Shown here: piece by piece, positions 6,948 to 16,950 of the stretch
How positions within the stretch are numbered: position 1 is the first letter of the stretch
Layout: every line of letters begins with the position of its first letter
Assembly: GCF_019649055.1 (NCBI RefSeq)
Contig: NW_026570669.1
Span: forward strand, 1-21,346
From: Paramacrobiotus metropolitanus
Lineage: Eukaryota > Tardigrada > Eutardigrada > Parachela > Macrobiotidae
Direction of reading: 5' to 3'
DNA: 21,346 bases
Notes under the pieces: model-generated
The model's database searches: none
What the model was told of the DNA's origin: nothing
What the model saw: the letters and a program-made list of their open reading frames with translations, nothing else
Translations under genes and position numbers: made by a program

Positions 6948-7230
6948 GTTTTACCAGGGAGGCAAGCGAAGAAATGCTTGAAAGTCGGCAAAAATCGGCT
7001 AAGTTCCTCCATGACCTTTAATGGAAGTTGAAGAGAAGTTGGATGACCTTTGGGATCATTACCGCCCAAGAGAGTCACCGTATTAGAATTCAAAACGCAT
7101 GACCTTTTGGGACCATTAACCCAAATGAGTCGCACATCTCAACGGATCATCTCGACAAAGGATGACCTTTATCAGGGAGGAAGCGAACTACGCTTGTCAA
7201 CATGACGTCCCTCCATGACCTTTATTGGAT
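6948..7230 (+). ncRNA. Second hairpin array with TGACCTTT in or beside loops
   Basis: Two modules begin with GGGAGG (near 6956 and 7175), enclose a small AAGC..GCTT stem, close with CCTCC, and are followed by ATGACCTTTA and TGGA (7011 and 7215). At 7008-7025 TCCAT pairs with ATGGA so that GACCTTTA forms an 8-nt loop; at 7212-7229 TCCA pairs with TGGA around the same sequence. Two further modules (7044-7070, 7100-7125) have TGACCTTT running into a TTGGG/CCCAA or TTTGGG/CCCAAA hairpin. The inner stem differs between copies (CAAGC/GCTTG against AAGCG/CGCTT), a compensated change. The octamers are exact complements of the AAAGGTCA copies upstream. Confidence 0.6.
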
Positions 7231-7420
7231 CTCATTTTCAAGTCGTACGATGATACGCACCTTATTCCAAAGATGAAGCAGTATTCCTAAAGTCGTACAT
7301 TGATACGCACCAGATTCTCAAGCGGATTGTGATGAAAGTCGCACTATGGATGCGCGGAATTGCTCAAGCGAGCGGAATGGGCCAAAGTGCGGAAAACGGT
7401 GGACAGGACCTGTGACCTTT
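7012..7420 (-). repeat. Inverted cluster of the AAAGGTCA octamer (six exact TGACCTTT)
   Basis: Exact TGACCTTT starts at 7012, 7044, 7100, 7163, 7216 and 7413 on the + strand, which is AAAGGTCA on the minus strand. I found no exact forward copy within this cluster. Six copies in 409 bp is far denser than chance. The last copy lies about 20 bp before the composition change near 7440, so the cluster may mark the right end of the element. Confidence 0.85.
7241..7357 (+). ncRNA. Three short hairpins of the form CGTA..TACG, about 50-nt spacing
   Basis: AGTCGTA-loop-TACGCAC occurs at 7241 and 7291 (exactly 50 nt apart), and AGTCGCA-loop-TGCGCG at about 7337. The stem CGTA/TACG of the first two becomes CGCA/TGCG in the third, a compensated pair change. 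Each loop is 6-7 nt. This adds a third class of repeated hairpin to the same 3' region. Confidence 0.5.
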
Positions 7421-7439
7421 ACGAGTCAGAAATGGAGGA

Positions 7440-8230
7440 TCCTAGTCTACATTTGATTAATAATTTTGTTGATCTTATAACTGTTGATCTGTTTTTGTAT
7501 TAGAATTGATATGGAATAGTATTTTGATACAGATCTCTTTATTTTCACATAGTGCATCTGGAATTGATGTGATAAATGGAATAAGAGAATTTGATGTTTT
7601 TGAGCACGCACAGACACCGGCAACCGTCTTTTCGTGGATTCGGGAGTGTGTCCAGCCTCAACGGAGCTCGGCATCCCCCCAGAGGCATGTGAGACGAGGC
7701 TCACTAGCGTTCACGTCCGTGGCGCTAGGCGCTACGCCTTTGGATTACGGTCTGTGACGTGTCTCGCTTTGATTGGCTTGAGTTGTGTTAGTGGGCGCGG
7801 CATAGCACGTGCTGCACAGTTTTGCACAGTGTGGAATTGGCTCCACGTTTTACGATCGAGCTGCGCCGATCACTTGTTGGTTTCTGGTCTCCAGACTTTC
7901 AATATTATTAAAAGTCAGCTATTAGCGGTGCGACGTTTCGCGATTCCGCGTAGTTCGCTATACTTATCGCATAGCTCACTCCACGGGATAGATTCCGTTT
8001 CTGTCTCCGTATCTGGATCACAGTTGGATCTAGCATTAGACTGTGTTCGACTGTGTATGTCTTGTATATTGTAGACAGTACATTATTATGTATATTGTAG
8101 TCCACCGCACGGTTACAGTACGTAATAAAGGTCCACCGCACGGATCTCGTTATGTGAACGAGTGATCGAGCTACCAATGCTGTCCAGTGCGGTTGATTCG
8201 TAGTTTTACCATGTTCTCATTTTTCGCACA
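7440..8230. other. Non-coding, GC-richer segment with short direct repeats
   Basis: The purine bias of the left block ends near 7440. From about 7600 to 8160 the DNA is GC- and pyrimidine-richer than the flanks. An open frame at 7634-8074 lacks an ATG except near its end, so it is not a credible gene. GTCCACCGCACGG occurs at 8100-8112 and 8131-8143, and GTATATTGTAG at 8064-8074 and 8090-8100. AATAAA lies between the GC-rich repeats (about 8123). Acceptor-like tracts end near 7551 and 7892. The segment could be a solo LTR or untranslated exon, but no TG..CA ends with a target duplication were found. Confidence 0.35.
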
Positions 8231-9600
8231 AAATGTTTAAGCGGATTAAATGCAAACAAATTTCCGGATGGACTCAAGCTAGGCAATTTCCTACTGCCAG
8301 TGTGCCATTATTAATTTCTGAACACTCTTGCTCCTAGGCACATAGAAGAATGCGAGCCGAAATGCTGAATCATGATCTTATGAATTGTTTTTCGAAATTA
8401 TTGGAATTATTTACAGCTTGTGCAGTTGTGTTTACCTTAATAGCGTCAGACGTTTAACTAATACCTACTTTCCTATACCTGTAAATGGGTAAATACATAT
8501 TGTACTTACTGCTTGATGCCACGATTCGTATTTTATTATTTTTAACAGCAGGGATTTTTCAGGTTACTACATGCGGCATATTACGCGCCAAAAACGATCA
8601 GAAAAGCCGGCAACGATTTCAGCCACTAAAAACAGCGCTGTACAGATAATCATTGGGTCCTTGGTTACACGCAGCCGCACCAATTCCCATTTACTACCAG
8701 CGGCAGGCGTATTTATTGTGCGCATTGGCCGTTCAGTAGTAGTATACCATTTCGCCGGCATCCGCTGTTGCTGGCAGCTCCTCAGGAATCAACAGCCGCG
8801 TGCGTTTGCTTGTAATTATACGCTTCGAAAATTTACACTTTAACCGTTCATTGTGCGTCGAGCAGCTATTATAGTAATTAATTCATGCAATAAATTATGG
8901 TGTGATCATGTTTTTTTGCTCACCATCCTGCTACCGTAACCTGATGCATATTAGAAACACTTTTGTAGTACACCATAAGTGTTATAACAGTGTTATTTTA
9001 TCAAAGTTATTTACTCTCACTCATGATTTGTTGTGTTGTTTATCCCGTGACTTTAAGTACGAGGAAACTGTGTTGTAGTTTGCTTGGGGAATCTGGGATT
9101 GACTGGGATAGAACATTCACACTTCGAATGCCGACGTCCACCGGCCGACTCAAGTGGCCTGATGTCATAATGTCGTGTGGACGGAGAGTGTTGTGCGAAC
9201 GATGGACGACCGGCGCTACTAGCTTAAAAGAGTGTAAGACCTATCCTTGCGCGTAAGTGCATGATAAAAACACTGAACAAAATTGTTACGTTGCTGCGAG
9301 GATGTATAAAACGACTGAAATTATCAATCTATCAGCAAAATATCATGGAATCTGTCCTTAAGGCGCTGAAAGCGGGTTAATGGCATACTTGCTTTAGACT
9401 ACAAAATTAAAATTACTAAAACTGTTTCTAAATATGTGACAGAAATTAGAAACTTCGTGCAAATCTCCTGTTATTGCACCATCTTTGCATATGTTAACAC
9501 CAATAACACGTACCCGGTACCGAGGAATTATTGAATACGTGTATTGTACTTAGTACTTACCTGCACAGCACACTCGGTAGCGCTCTAGTGGACATAAATC
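8231..9600. other. AT-rich stretch; two weak coding fragments
   Basis: Mostly featureless AT-rich DNA. On the minus strand 8761-8567 reads 64 codons with a hydrophobic stretch (IICTALFLVAEIVAG) ending at a stop; an overlapping frame just upstream is also open, so it may be a decayed coding fragment. On the + strand the ATG at 9023 opens 77 codons with eight Cys (counting the TYPCA end), followed by GCG|GTAAGTGC-like sequence at 9247-9256 that could be a splice donor. Neither is recognised and neither has enough support to be called a gene. Confidence 0.25.
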
Positions 9601-9631
9601 GTGTAATTATATGAATTATATGAATACTAAC

Positions 9632-10632
9632 AAGCCGAGCACGGATGAATATTGGCTGATGACTAAAAGAATTAAGTAATTCCAAGGATGTGTTGAATTC
9701 TAGTTGCTTACAAACTGCCAAAAAATTGCGAAACCTGTACGTGTATTTAGCAATAGTTATTTTGACACGCTGTAGTGATTTTACATAAGTTAATCGAAAC
9801 ATATACTCTACATAAGTTGCAGTTTGCGCTGTCGGCTGATACTGCCATTTTATCATGAATTTTTTACTTTGCAGTGTGCTTTAGCCTTTAAGTATTGTTG
9901 AGTAGGAGCACAGATATGTCTACTGTTCTGGGTCAAGTTTTGTGTTAGAACAGTATGCATTTCTTATCGCGTCCATGGTAACAAGCTTATGGCTGACCAC
10001 TGGTACCCAGCCAAATGATTTTGGCAAAAGGTTAACCATCTTAGATCCACCGCTGCGCTGCAAGAATTCTTATGCACTTTAAAGTAGCAAAATTGGTGAA
10101 GTAGAAGCCGAGATCCTTTGCCTCAAAAGAGAGGGGCCGAAGTTCTGGCACAGATGATTATAATTATCTGTGCAAAATAATAATAAATATATGTGCATAT
10201 AATTATCTGTGCCAGGACTATTATATGTGCATATAATTATCTGTGCCAGGACTGGCCCTCTCCTTTGAGGCAAAGGATCATGCTTTAAAAGTACATCAAA
10301 ATTCTCTAGGTGTAGTGGTGAATCCAAGATTGTCGACTTTTTGCCAAAATCATTTGCTTAGGTCCAGTGGTCAATCATAAGCTTGTTACCATGGACGCGA
10401 TAAGAAATGCACACTGTTCTAACACAACTTGACCCAGAACAGTAGAAATATCATTCTGTGCTCCTACTTAACAATAAGTGCGAGTACAATACAAAGTGAA
10501 GTGTGAAAAATTCATGTACTTAGTGTACTGTAACTTAACACGTTAGTCATCAGCGTAAACTGCAAGTTATGTACAGGTATACAGTCCGTGTTTCAATTAA
10601 CTTACGTAAAGTGTATCATAATATCTATATTA
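9632..10632. repeat. Foldback palindrome 1 (centre near 10184)
   Basis: Left and right arms of about 500 bp are inverted copies. A 31-bp stretch around CCATGGTAACAAGCTTATG at 9961-9991 is repeated exactly in reverse at 10376-10406. The inner arms carry GTAGAAGCCGAGATCCTTTG (about 10102) and its complement (about 10265-10285), separated by AT-rich ATTATCTGTGC repeats. No transposase frame is present. This is the organisation of foldback-type elements; the family is not one I can name. Confidence 0.75.
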
Positions 10633-11399
10633 AAGCCCAGCACGGATGAATATTGGCCGATGACTATTAAAAAATAAGTAATTCCGGAGTATATTCCGGA
10701 GTATATTCCCTTTCTAATAACCCCGGTAATTCTAAGGATGTGTTGCTTTGCGGTCGCTTACAGACTGTCATAATATTAATGAACCCGTACGTATGTTTAG
10801 TAATATTAATTATATGAATACTAATCATCTGTGCCAGGACTTCGGCCCCTCTCCTTTGAGGCAAAGGATCTCGGCTTCTACTTTACCAATTTTGCTGCTT
10901 TAAAGTACATCAGAATTCTCTCAATGTGGCGGTGGATCATAGATTGTTGATTTTTTGCTAAAATCATTTGGCTACGTCCAGTGGTCAGTCATAAGCTTGT
11001 TACCATGGACACGATAAGAAATGCATACACATCTAACCCGACCTGACCCAGCGGAACACTACTCTAGCAGTCTAGCAGTATCTTTGCTCGTATTTTAGTA
11101 CAGTACAAAGTATCAGCGTAAACTATGTGTAAATAACTTCTGTACACTATTTAGCCAGTCCGTGTTGCGATAAACATACGTTCATTACGAGTATGTAAGA
11201 AAACGAAAAGCAAAGCATCTTTGTGTGTAATACTGATAGTACGTAAAGTATGTAGGCACTAGGCAGGTCACTGAAAACTATAATATCGCTCATTCTGATT
11301 GTTTCTTTCGTTTTACCGGCATAATACATAAAACTAGAAATTAAAGCATTGCAGTTAATAATAGTCGTACAAGCCAATATTCATCCGTGCTCAGCTTGT
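10633..11399. repeat. Diverged partial foldback unit between the two palindromes
   Basis: It begins with a second copy of the CAGCACGGATGAATATTGGC end module (10638) and contains the internal module with GTGTTGC-TTGCGGTCGCTTACAGAC, the TGTGCCAGGACTTCGG module (10831) and the 31-bp core at 10990-11020 with one change. It closes with the end module in reverse (about 11371-11396). The segment 11040-11360 is more diverged and includes unrelated AT-rich sequence. Confidence 0.6.
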
Positions 11400-13825
11400 A
11401 TTATGATACACTTTACATAAGTTAATCGAAACACGGACTGCCTACTTGTACATACAGTACTTACATAACTTCCAATGATGACTAACGCGATGATGATTGA
11501 CGTGTTAAGTTACTTACATAATTTTTTTACTTTGTATTGTACTCGTATACTTATTGTTAAGTAGCAGCTCAGATATTGCTACTGTTCTGGGTCAAGTTGT
11601 GTTAGAACAGTGTGCATTAGTGCCCTGCAACGGACTAGAAAACTTCGTTTAGTCCGGTCCAAACTTAAAAAAATTTATCCGAACCCAGTCCGACTCCGAA
11701 TTGTGAAAATCTTACTCCGACCAATCCGATCCGTAAATTTTTTGGCCACTCCGAACCCACTCCGATCCGCTCCAAAATTTTTCCCAAAAATATTTGATAC
11801 AGTACACATCTTAACTTTACAGTATGCAGCAGTCATGCAGTCATCAAAAAATTTGTTAGCCATTTTGACGATAGTAAAAAGACAGACTTCACAGTTTGGT
11901 CTTTTCTTGGGCGTAAAATATGTTACTTTAGAGGATATATAAAAAAACTTTTTTAAAATTAACTTTAAAGTTTTTCTTTACACTACAGTGTAGTAGGATT
12001 TTGGAAGGTAGCTACCTACTCTTAGTAGAATTTTGGGGAGTTAGCTACCTATTCTCACTGTCAGAAATCTGTATCAGATCTTTTTATTGTGTACGGTTCT
12101 ACCCACGGATCACCTACGTAGAGGCCAAGGTAAAAACGAGGAAGGGATACTTCTAATCGTCCGCAACTGTAAAAAACGGTAGGTTCATGTATTCAAACCT
12201 GCTCTTTAGGCTTAGTTTAACATATAAATATAATATTATTATTACCGTTGTCCGTTATCACCGGTACTAATCGAATTACTAGTGCTACCACTATAAGAAA
12301 TGGAAAGCCGGTGGGTGCCCAGTTAAATTGTCTGAGCAGTGAAACGAATGTTGGAGAGCGTACTTTTGAAGTAAATATACAAAAAGTATTTAGTAAAACC
12401 ATAACGACTAATACCACCACAGCAATCATAAAACACTCTAATTTTAAAAAGTGTCAAGGGAATTAGGAATAGAAAGCGAAAGAGAATTAAAAACAGTTAA
12501 CTAAATAAAAACAGATACTTTGGCATTGTTGTACACTGTATGTTAACGCAAATGAAGGCTCGCGCGAAGCGCGAAGCTGACGAAGTTTTTTGCTTGCAAG
12601 ATGCGCGAAATTCAATAAAAATTAATTAATGATAATTATTTATTACGGATAATTCCGAGTCTTGATTGCATCCGAATCCGATCCGGTCAGATGCACATAA
12701 ACTCCGAAACCACTCCGAGTCCAAATTTTTGAGAGTGGAATCCGTCCAATCCGATCCGAAAATCAGAGTGGATTCGGAGCGGTTCGGATTTACCAGTCCG
12801 GTGCAGGGCTCTAGTGTGCATTTCTTATCGCGTCCATGGTAACAAGCTTATGATTGACCACTGGACCTAGACAAATGATTTGGGCAAAACGTCAACAATC
12901 TTGGATCCACCGCTACACCTAGAGAATTTCGATGTACTTTAAAGCAACAAAATTGGTGAAGTAGAAGCCGAGATCCTTTGCCTCAAAGGACAGGGCCGAA
13001 GTCCTGGCACAGATAATCAGTATTCATATAACTGAACATACGTACGGGTTTATTAATATTATGACAGTCTGTAAGCGATCGCAAAGCAACAAATTCTTGG
13101 AATTAATGTACTTATTTGTAATAGTCATCAGCCAATATTCATCCGTGCTGGGCTTGTTATATGAATACTGATTATCTGTGCCAGGACTTCGGCCCCTGTC
13201 CTTTGAGGCAAAGGATCTCGGCTTCTACTTCACCAATTTTGTTGCTTTAAAGTACATCAAAATTCTCTATGTAGCGGTGGATCAAGATGTTGACTTTGCC
13301 AAAATCATTGTCAGTGTGGTCAATCATAAGCTTGTTACCATGGACGCGATAAGAAATGCACACTGTTCTAGCACAACTTAATAGTTTAATAGTTTCATCT
13401 CGGTAGCAGGTAACCCATTAACCTGCTGTGTTTTGCATACACAGCATGGGAATTTATACCTGGCCGAACACAACACACGAACAGTAGACTGTGACCAAGA
13501 ACAGTAGAAATATCTGAGCGCTACAGTACTTAACAATAAGTAAGAGTACAGTACAAAGTAAAAAATTCATGTATAACTTAACACGTTAGTCATCATCACG
13601 TTAGTCGCATTGCAAGTTATGTACTGTATGTACAAGTAGACAGTCCGTGTTTCGATTAGGTAACTTATGTTAAGTGTATCATAATATAGATATTACTAAA
13701 CATACGTACGGGTTCATTAATATTATCAATTATGACAGTCTGTAAGCGACCACAAAGCTACACATCCTTGGAATTACATATTTTTTAATAGTCATCGGCC
13801 AATATTCATCCGTGCTGGGCTTGTT
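11400..13825. repeat. Foldback palindrome 2 (centre near 13089), split by a hAT element
   Basis: The left arm (11400-11617 plus 12822-13030) and the right arm (about 13150-13690) are inverted copies. The 31-bp core lies at 12822-12852 and in reverse at 13325-13355. The left arm is interrupted by the hAT insertion. A stretch at about 13380-13500 in the right arm, including GGTAACCCATTAACCTGCTG, is absent from sister units and is a local insertion. Confidence 0.7.
11610..12821. mobile_element. Non-autonomous hAT element with 8-bp target duplication
   Basis: The element spans 11618-12813 (1196 bp). The ends are TAGTGCCCTGCAACGGACTA and, reversed, TAGAGCCCTGCACCGGACTG. It is flanked on both sides by GTGTGCAT (11610-11617 and 12814-12821), the 8-bp duplication typical of hAT elements. 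The subterminal zones on both sides carry many ACTCCGA and ATCCGATCCG copies in inverted arrangement, probable transposase sites. Other foldback copies show the unoccupied site (9948-9965 reads GAACAGTATGCATTTCTTA), which confirms the insertion. The interior is AT-rich, with only a 72-codon frame and no transposase, so it depends on a partner in trans. Confidence 0.9.
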
Positions 13826-14843
13826 ATATGAATACTAATCATCTGTGCCAGGACTTCGGCCCCTCTCCTTTGAGGCAAAGGATCTCGGCTTCTACTTCAC
13901 CAATTTTGCTCCTTTAAAGTGCATAAGAATTCTCTCACCGTGGCGGTGGATCTAAGATTGTTAACTTTTTGCCAAAATCATTTCGCTAGGTCCAGTGGTC
14001 AGTCATAAGCTTGTTACCATGGACGCGATAAGAAATGCATACTGTTCTAATACAATTTGACCCAGAACAGTAAAAATATCTGTGCTCCCCTGAAACGTAT
14101 GTACAGTATATCTAAAAAGGCAGTCCATGTTTCGATTAACTTATGTACAGTGTGTCAAAATAATTATTGCTAAAAATACGTGCGGGTTTAGTAATATTAT
14201 GACAGTTTGTAAGCAATCGGAAATCTAGACATCCGTGGAATTACTTAACTCTTATAGTCATCAGCCAATATTCATCCGTGCTCGGCTTGTTATATGAATA
14301 CTGATTAATTATATGAATATCTGTGCCAGGACTTCGGCCCTGTCCTTTGAGGCAAAGGATCTCGGCTTCTACTTCACCAATTTTGTTGCTTTAAAGTACA
14401 TCAAAATTCTCTAGGTGTAGCGGTGGATCCAAGATTGTTGACGTTTTGCCCAAATCATTTGTCTAGGTCCAGTGGTCAATCATAAGCTTGTTACCATGGA
14501 CGCGATAAGAAATGCACACTGTTCTAACACAACTTGACCCAGAACAGTAGCAATATCTGAGCTGCTACTTAACAATAAGTACGAGTACAATACAAAGTAA
14601 AAAATTTATGTAACTTAACACGTCAGTCATCACTGCGTTAGTCATCATTGGAAGTTATGTACTGTATGTACAAGAAGGCAGTCCGTGTTTCGATTAACTT
14701 ATGTAAAGTGTATCATAATATTACTAAACATACGTACGGGTTCATTAATATTATGACAGTCTGTAAGCGACCGCAAAGCAACACATCCTTAGAATTACTT
14801 ATTTTTTAATAGTCATCGGCCAATATTCATCCGTGCTGGGCTA
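13792..14843 (+). repeat. Two direct tandem units of the foldback family
   Basis: Units run about 13826-14290 and 14300-14843. Each starts at TTATATGAATACT and TGTGCCAGGACTTCGG, passes the 31-bp core (14004-14034 and 14481-14511), the reversed internal module with ATTATGACAGT and TGTAAGC, and ends with CCAATATTCATCCGTGCT. They continue the right arm of palindrome 2 in the same orientation, so the array grew by tandem duplication as well as inversion. No coding frame is visible. Confidence 0.75.
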
Positions 14844-14942
14844 GTTAAAAATCTTAGCTATGCATATGTTCGTTTACTGTATCAGCCAAGTTAAAGTGTT
14901 ATCCAATGTAATTGTAACACGATCTCACCTTGAAACTTGACG

Positions 14943-15888
14943 TACAGAGGGTGAGCCACCCACATTGGCACACTGCACAAACTGGTTTTTTAAAACTTCC
15001 TTTCGTCTACAACAACTTTTTCAAAAACATTACCCGATAGCCTGGGGTATTTTGTACTTGATAAATTTATCTGAGCTTAGTAAAGGATGCCTTTCAAAAT
15101 CCAGGAAGAAAAACCTGGAGCGGGGTAGTAAAACAGTGCGTTTCAAAACTGGAATGCCTTTCGCAAAACAAATTCCTAAAAATCCCCCTTTACCGATCAG
15201 TACATACTACATACGAAATGCATTAAAATGTTAAATAATCAATTCTCTTTAAGACAAGTGTAATTCGGTTTTGATCAAAGCCATGGTTGAGTTTTTCTGG
15301 ACGTCGGCTCCCAAAACTGACCGGAAGTCCAGAAACATCTGCCATTCTCTAACAAATTGTCCGTTCGTCCGGAATTTCATAGAATATCTTCTACAAGCCT
15401 GTCTAAATAATTATTTGTTTACATCAAAGCGAAATCGGCATCGCCGGTTTTTTTGCCACGAGTTTCCCACTGCAAAAGCCAGCCGCTTCATTGAAAGTGT
15501 AAATCCTCAATTTTTTAATACTTTTGTTTTTTTCCCTCGGGATCCTGAAAAAGGTTTTCACACAACATTATACTTTTTCATATAGCCCTTAAAATCTTCT
15601 AAAATTAAAAACTGAATGTGACAAAAAAAATGCTTGCTTCATTTAATAATCATTTAAAAACAAAAATATAAATTGAAACGTTTTGTCTGCGTTTTTTTCG
15701 CCAGTCGCGGACACTTGTGGTCACTTTATGCCACGTGTGCGCAAAATCTTCATGGAAAATTAGTTGTTTTCCGTTCACAGAGAGCTAAGGGAAAAAACTG
15801 CATCAGCGGATTTAACAGGACTCGAGTCCAAAAGTCACAAATAATTTCCTACCAAAAGTGTGCCAATGTGGGTGGCTCACCCTCTGTA
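14943..15888. mobile_element. 942-bp non-autonomous Tc1/mariner-like element
   Basis: Perfect 30-bp inverted ends lie at 14945-14974 and 15857-15886, starting CAGAGGGTGAGCCACCCACA. TA flanks both sides (14943-14944 and 15887-15888), fitting the TA duplication of the IS630-Tc1-mariner group; the flanks also read GTAC on both sides, so a 4-bp duplication remains possible. Three short + strand frames (14965-15234, 15271-15585, 15673-15900) fall in one frame but are separated by stops and lack transposase motifs (no DDE/DDD pattern seen), so the element is classed as non-autonomous. Confidence 0.8.
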
Positions 15889-16918
15889 CCCGAATCGTGA
15901 AGGAAAACTCTTTTTTTTTGCTGTGGTTGCTGTTTAATTTCCTAAACCTTTATAAAACTACCACATTGCTTTCTTCGATTCTAAAAATTCTCAACCGAGG
16001 CCGGAGGCCGAGGTTGAGCTTGTAAATACAACTGTTCGCACATGCCGCTTTACCACCTACTCTGTAATCACATAGCATTTACAGTATTCGTATTATCGGA
16101 AGCTTAACCAGACTTCGAATACGCACATTAGAGATTCCAAGTTTGAGGACTGTATACCGAGTTGCAGACCATTACAGTAATTCGTAAATACATACTATTC
16201 GGTGTCCACAACAGTCTGCATACTGTGCCGTAATGCGTGCAATAAGAAAGAATTGGAAAAACGCAGTAAAGCATCCACGTAAATTAACCGGAACATCACT
16301 ATATGTATACGGTTATACAGTTATTCCAATCTACATATTACATAAGATATCCAACGGAAGTTTTTCTACCATCCTTCTTCGGCAATTATGCGTAGCCCGA
16401 GTACGGAGTTATAACGATGGCATTTGATTTCCGGTGTTTTACGGGCGTCTAGTTCGAATTTATCCACCAATTAGGGATGCACACAAAGGTTCATAATTAC
16501 TCGTAGCCTTTAGGAATATGATTTATGAGTTTTTCTCTGCTGCGGCGGCATTCGTTCACATATTGAATGTATGATCTATCAATATCTACGCATCTATGAA
16601 AAACGTCAATTACCTACCCTCTTTGTTTACGTCCAAGCGTTTCGCGCAGAGTTTGAAATCAAAGTCACGAAAATTAAATGCGCTTCAATTATGACACCGG
16701 ACGTCGCGACTGGCTATGCAAATCCTGTGGGAACACTGGCAAGGTTTCCATCCAGGCGGCATACAACTGTACATATTTGAGTTTTGCAAGTCGTGACAGA
16801 TATGTTTCTTTGGTGAGCATGCGAAATCTGGTGGTCACCAGCGGAACTTATGAAAACTCCGCTAATTAACTGGCAGTCTGGCATTAAATGCGTTAATTAG
16901 ACTACCGGCGGCCGCTCT
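15889..16918. other. Intergenic DNA, no gene seen
   Basis: There is no convincing coding frame; the short + strand frames near 16233, 16571 and 16678 lack support. One notable structure is the palindrome at 15990-16018 (CTCAACC ... GGTTGAG with a GGCC-rich centre). Confidence 0.5.
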
Positions 16919-16950
16919 GGTATAAATACCGCGGACGAATTTCAGTGCCA
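16919..16950 (+). promoter_or_regulatory. Candidate core promoter: TATAAATA plus TCAGT initiator
   Basis: TATAAATA at 16921-16928 is followed by TTCAGTGCC with the arthropod initiator TCAGT at 16942-16946; the presumed start A is 16944. The 23-bp spacing is slightly short. The upstream 20 bp are GC-rich (CCGGCGGCCGC). No convincing protein frame follows within several hundred bases, so it could drive a 5' untranslated exon or a non-coding transcript. Confidence 0.4.

Noticed and set aside
7634-8074. 146-codon + strand ORF
   Set aside because: No ATG except near the end, no recognised family; the length is explained by local GC-rich composition.
7440-8230. Solo LTR
   Set aside because: No matching TG..CA termini with a target duplication, no second copy in the window.
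12248-12466. 72-codon ORF inside the hAT element as a transposase remnant
   Set aside because: No hAT dimerisation or DDE motif; low-complexity composition.
14965-15900. Three same-frame ORFs in the mariner-like element as a decayed transposase
   Set aside because: Stops separate them, the last reads into the terminal repeat, and no catalytic pattern is seen; same frame is probably coincidence.
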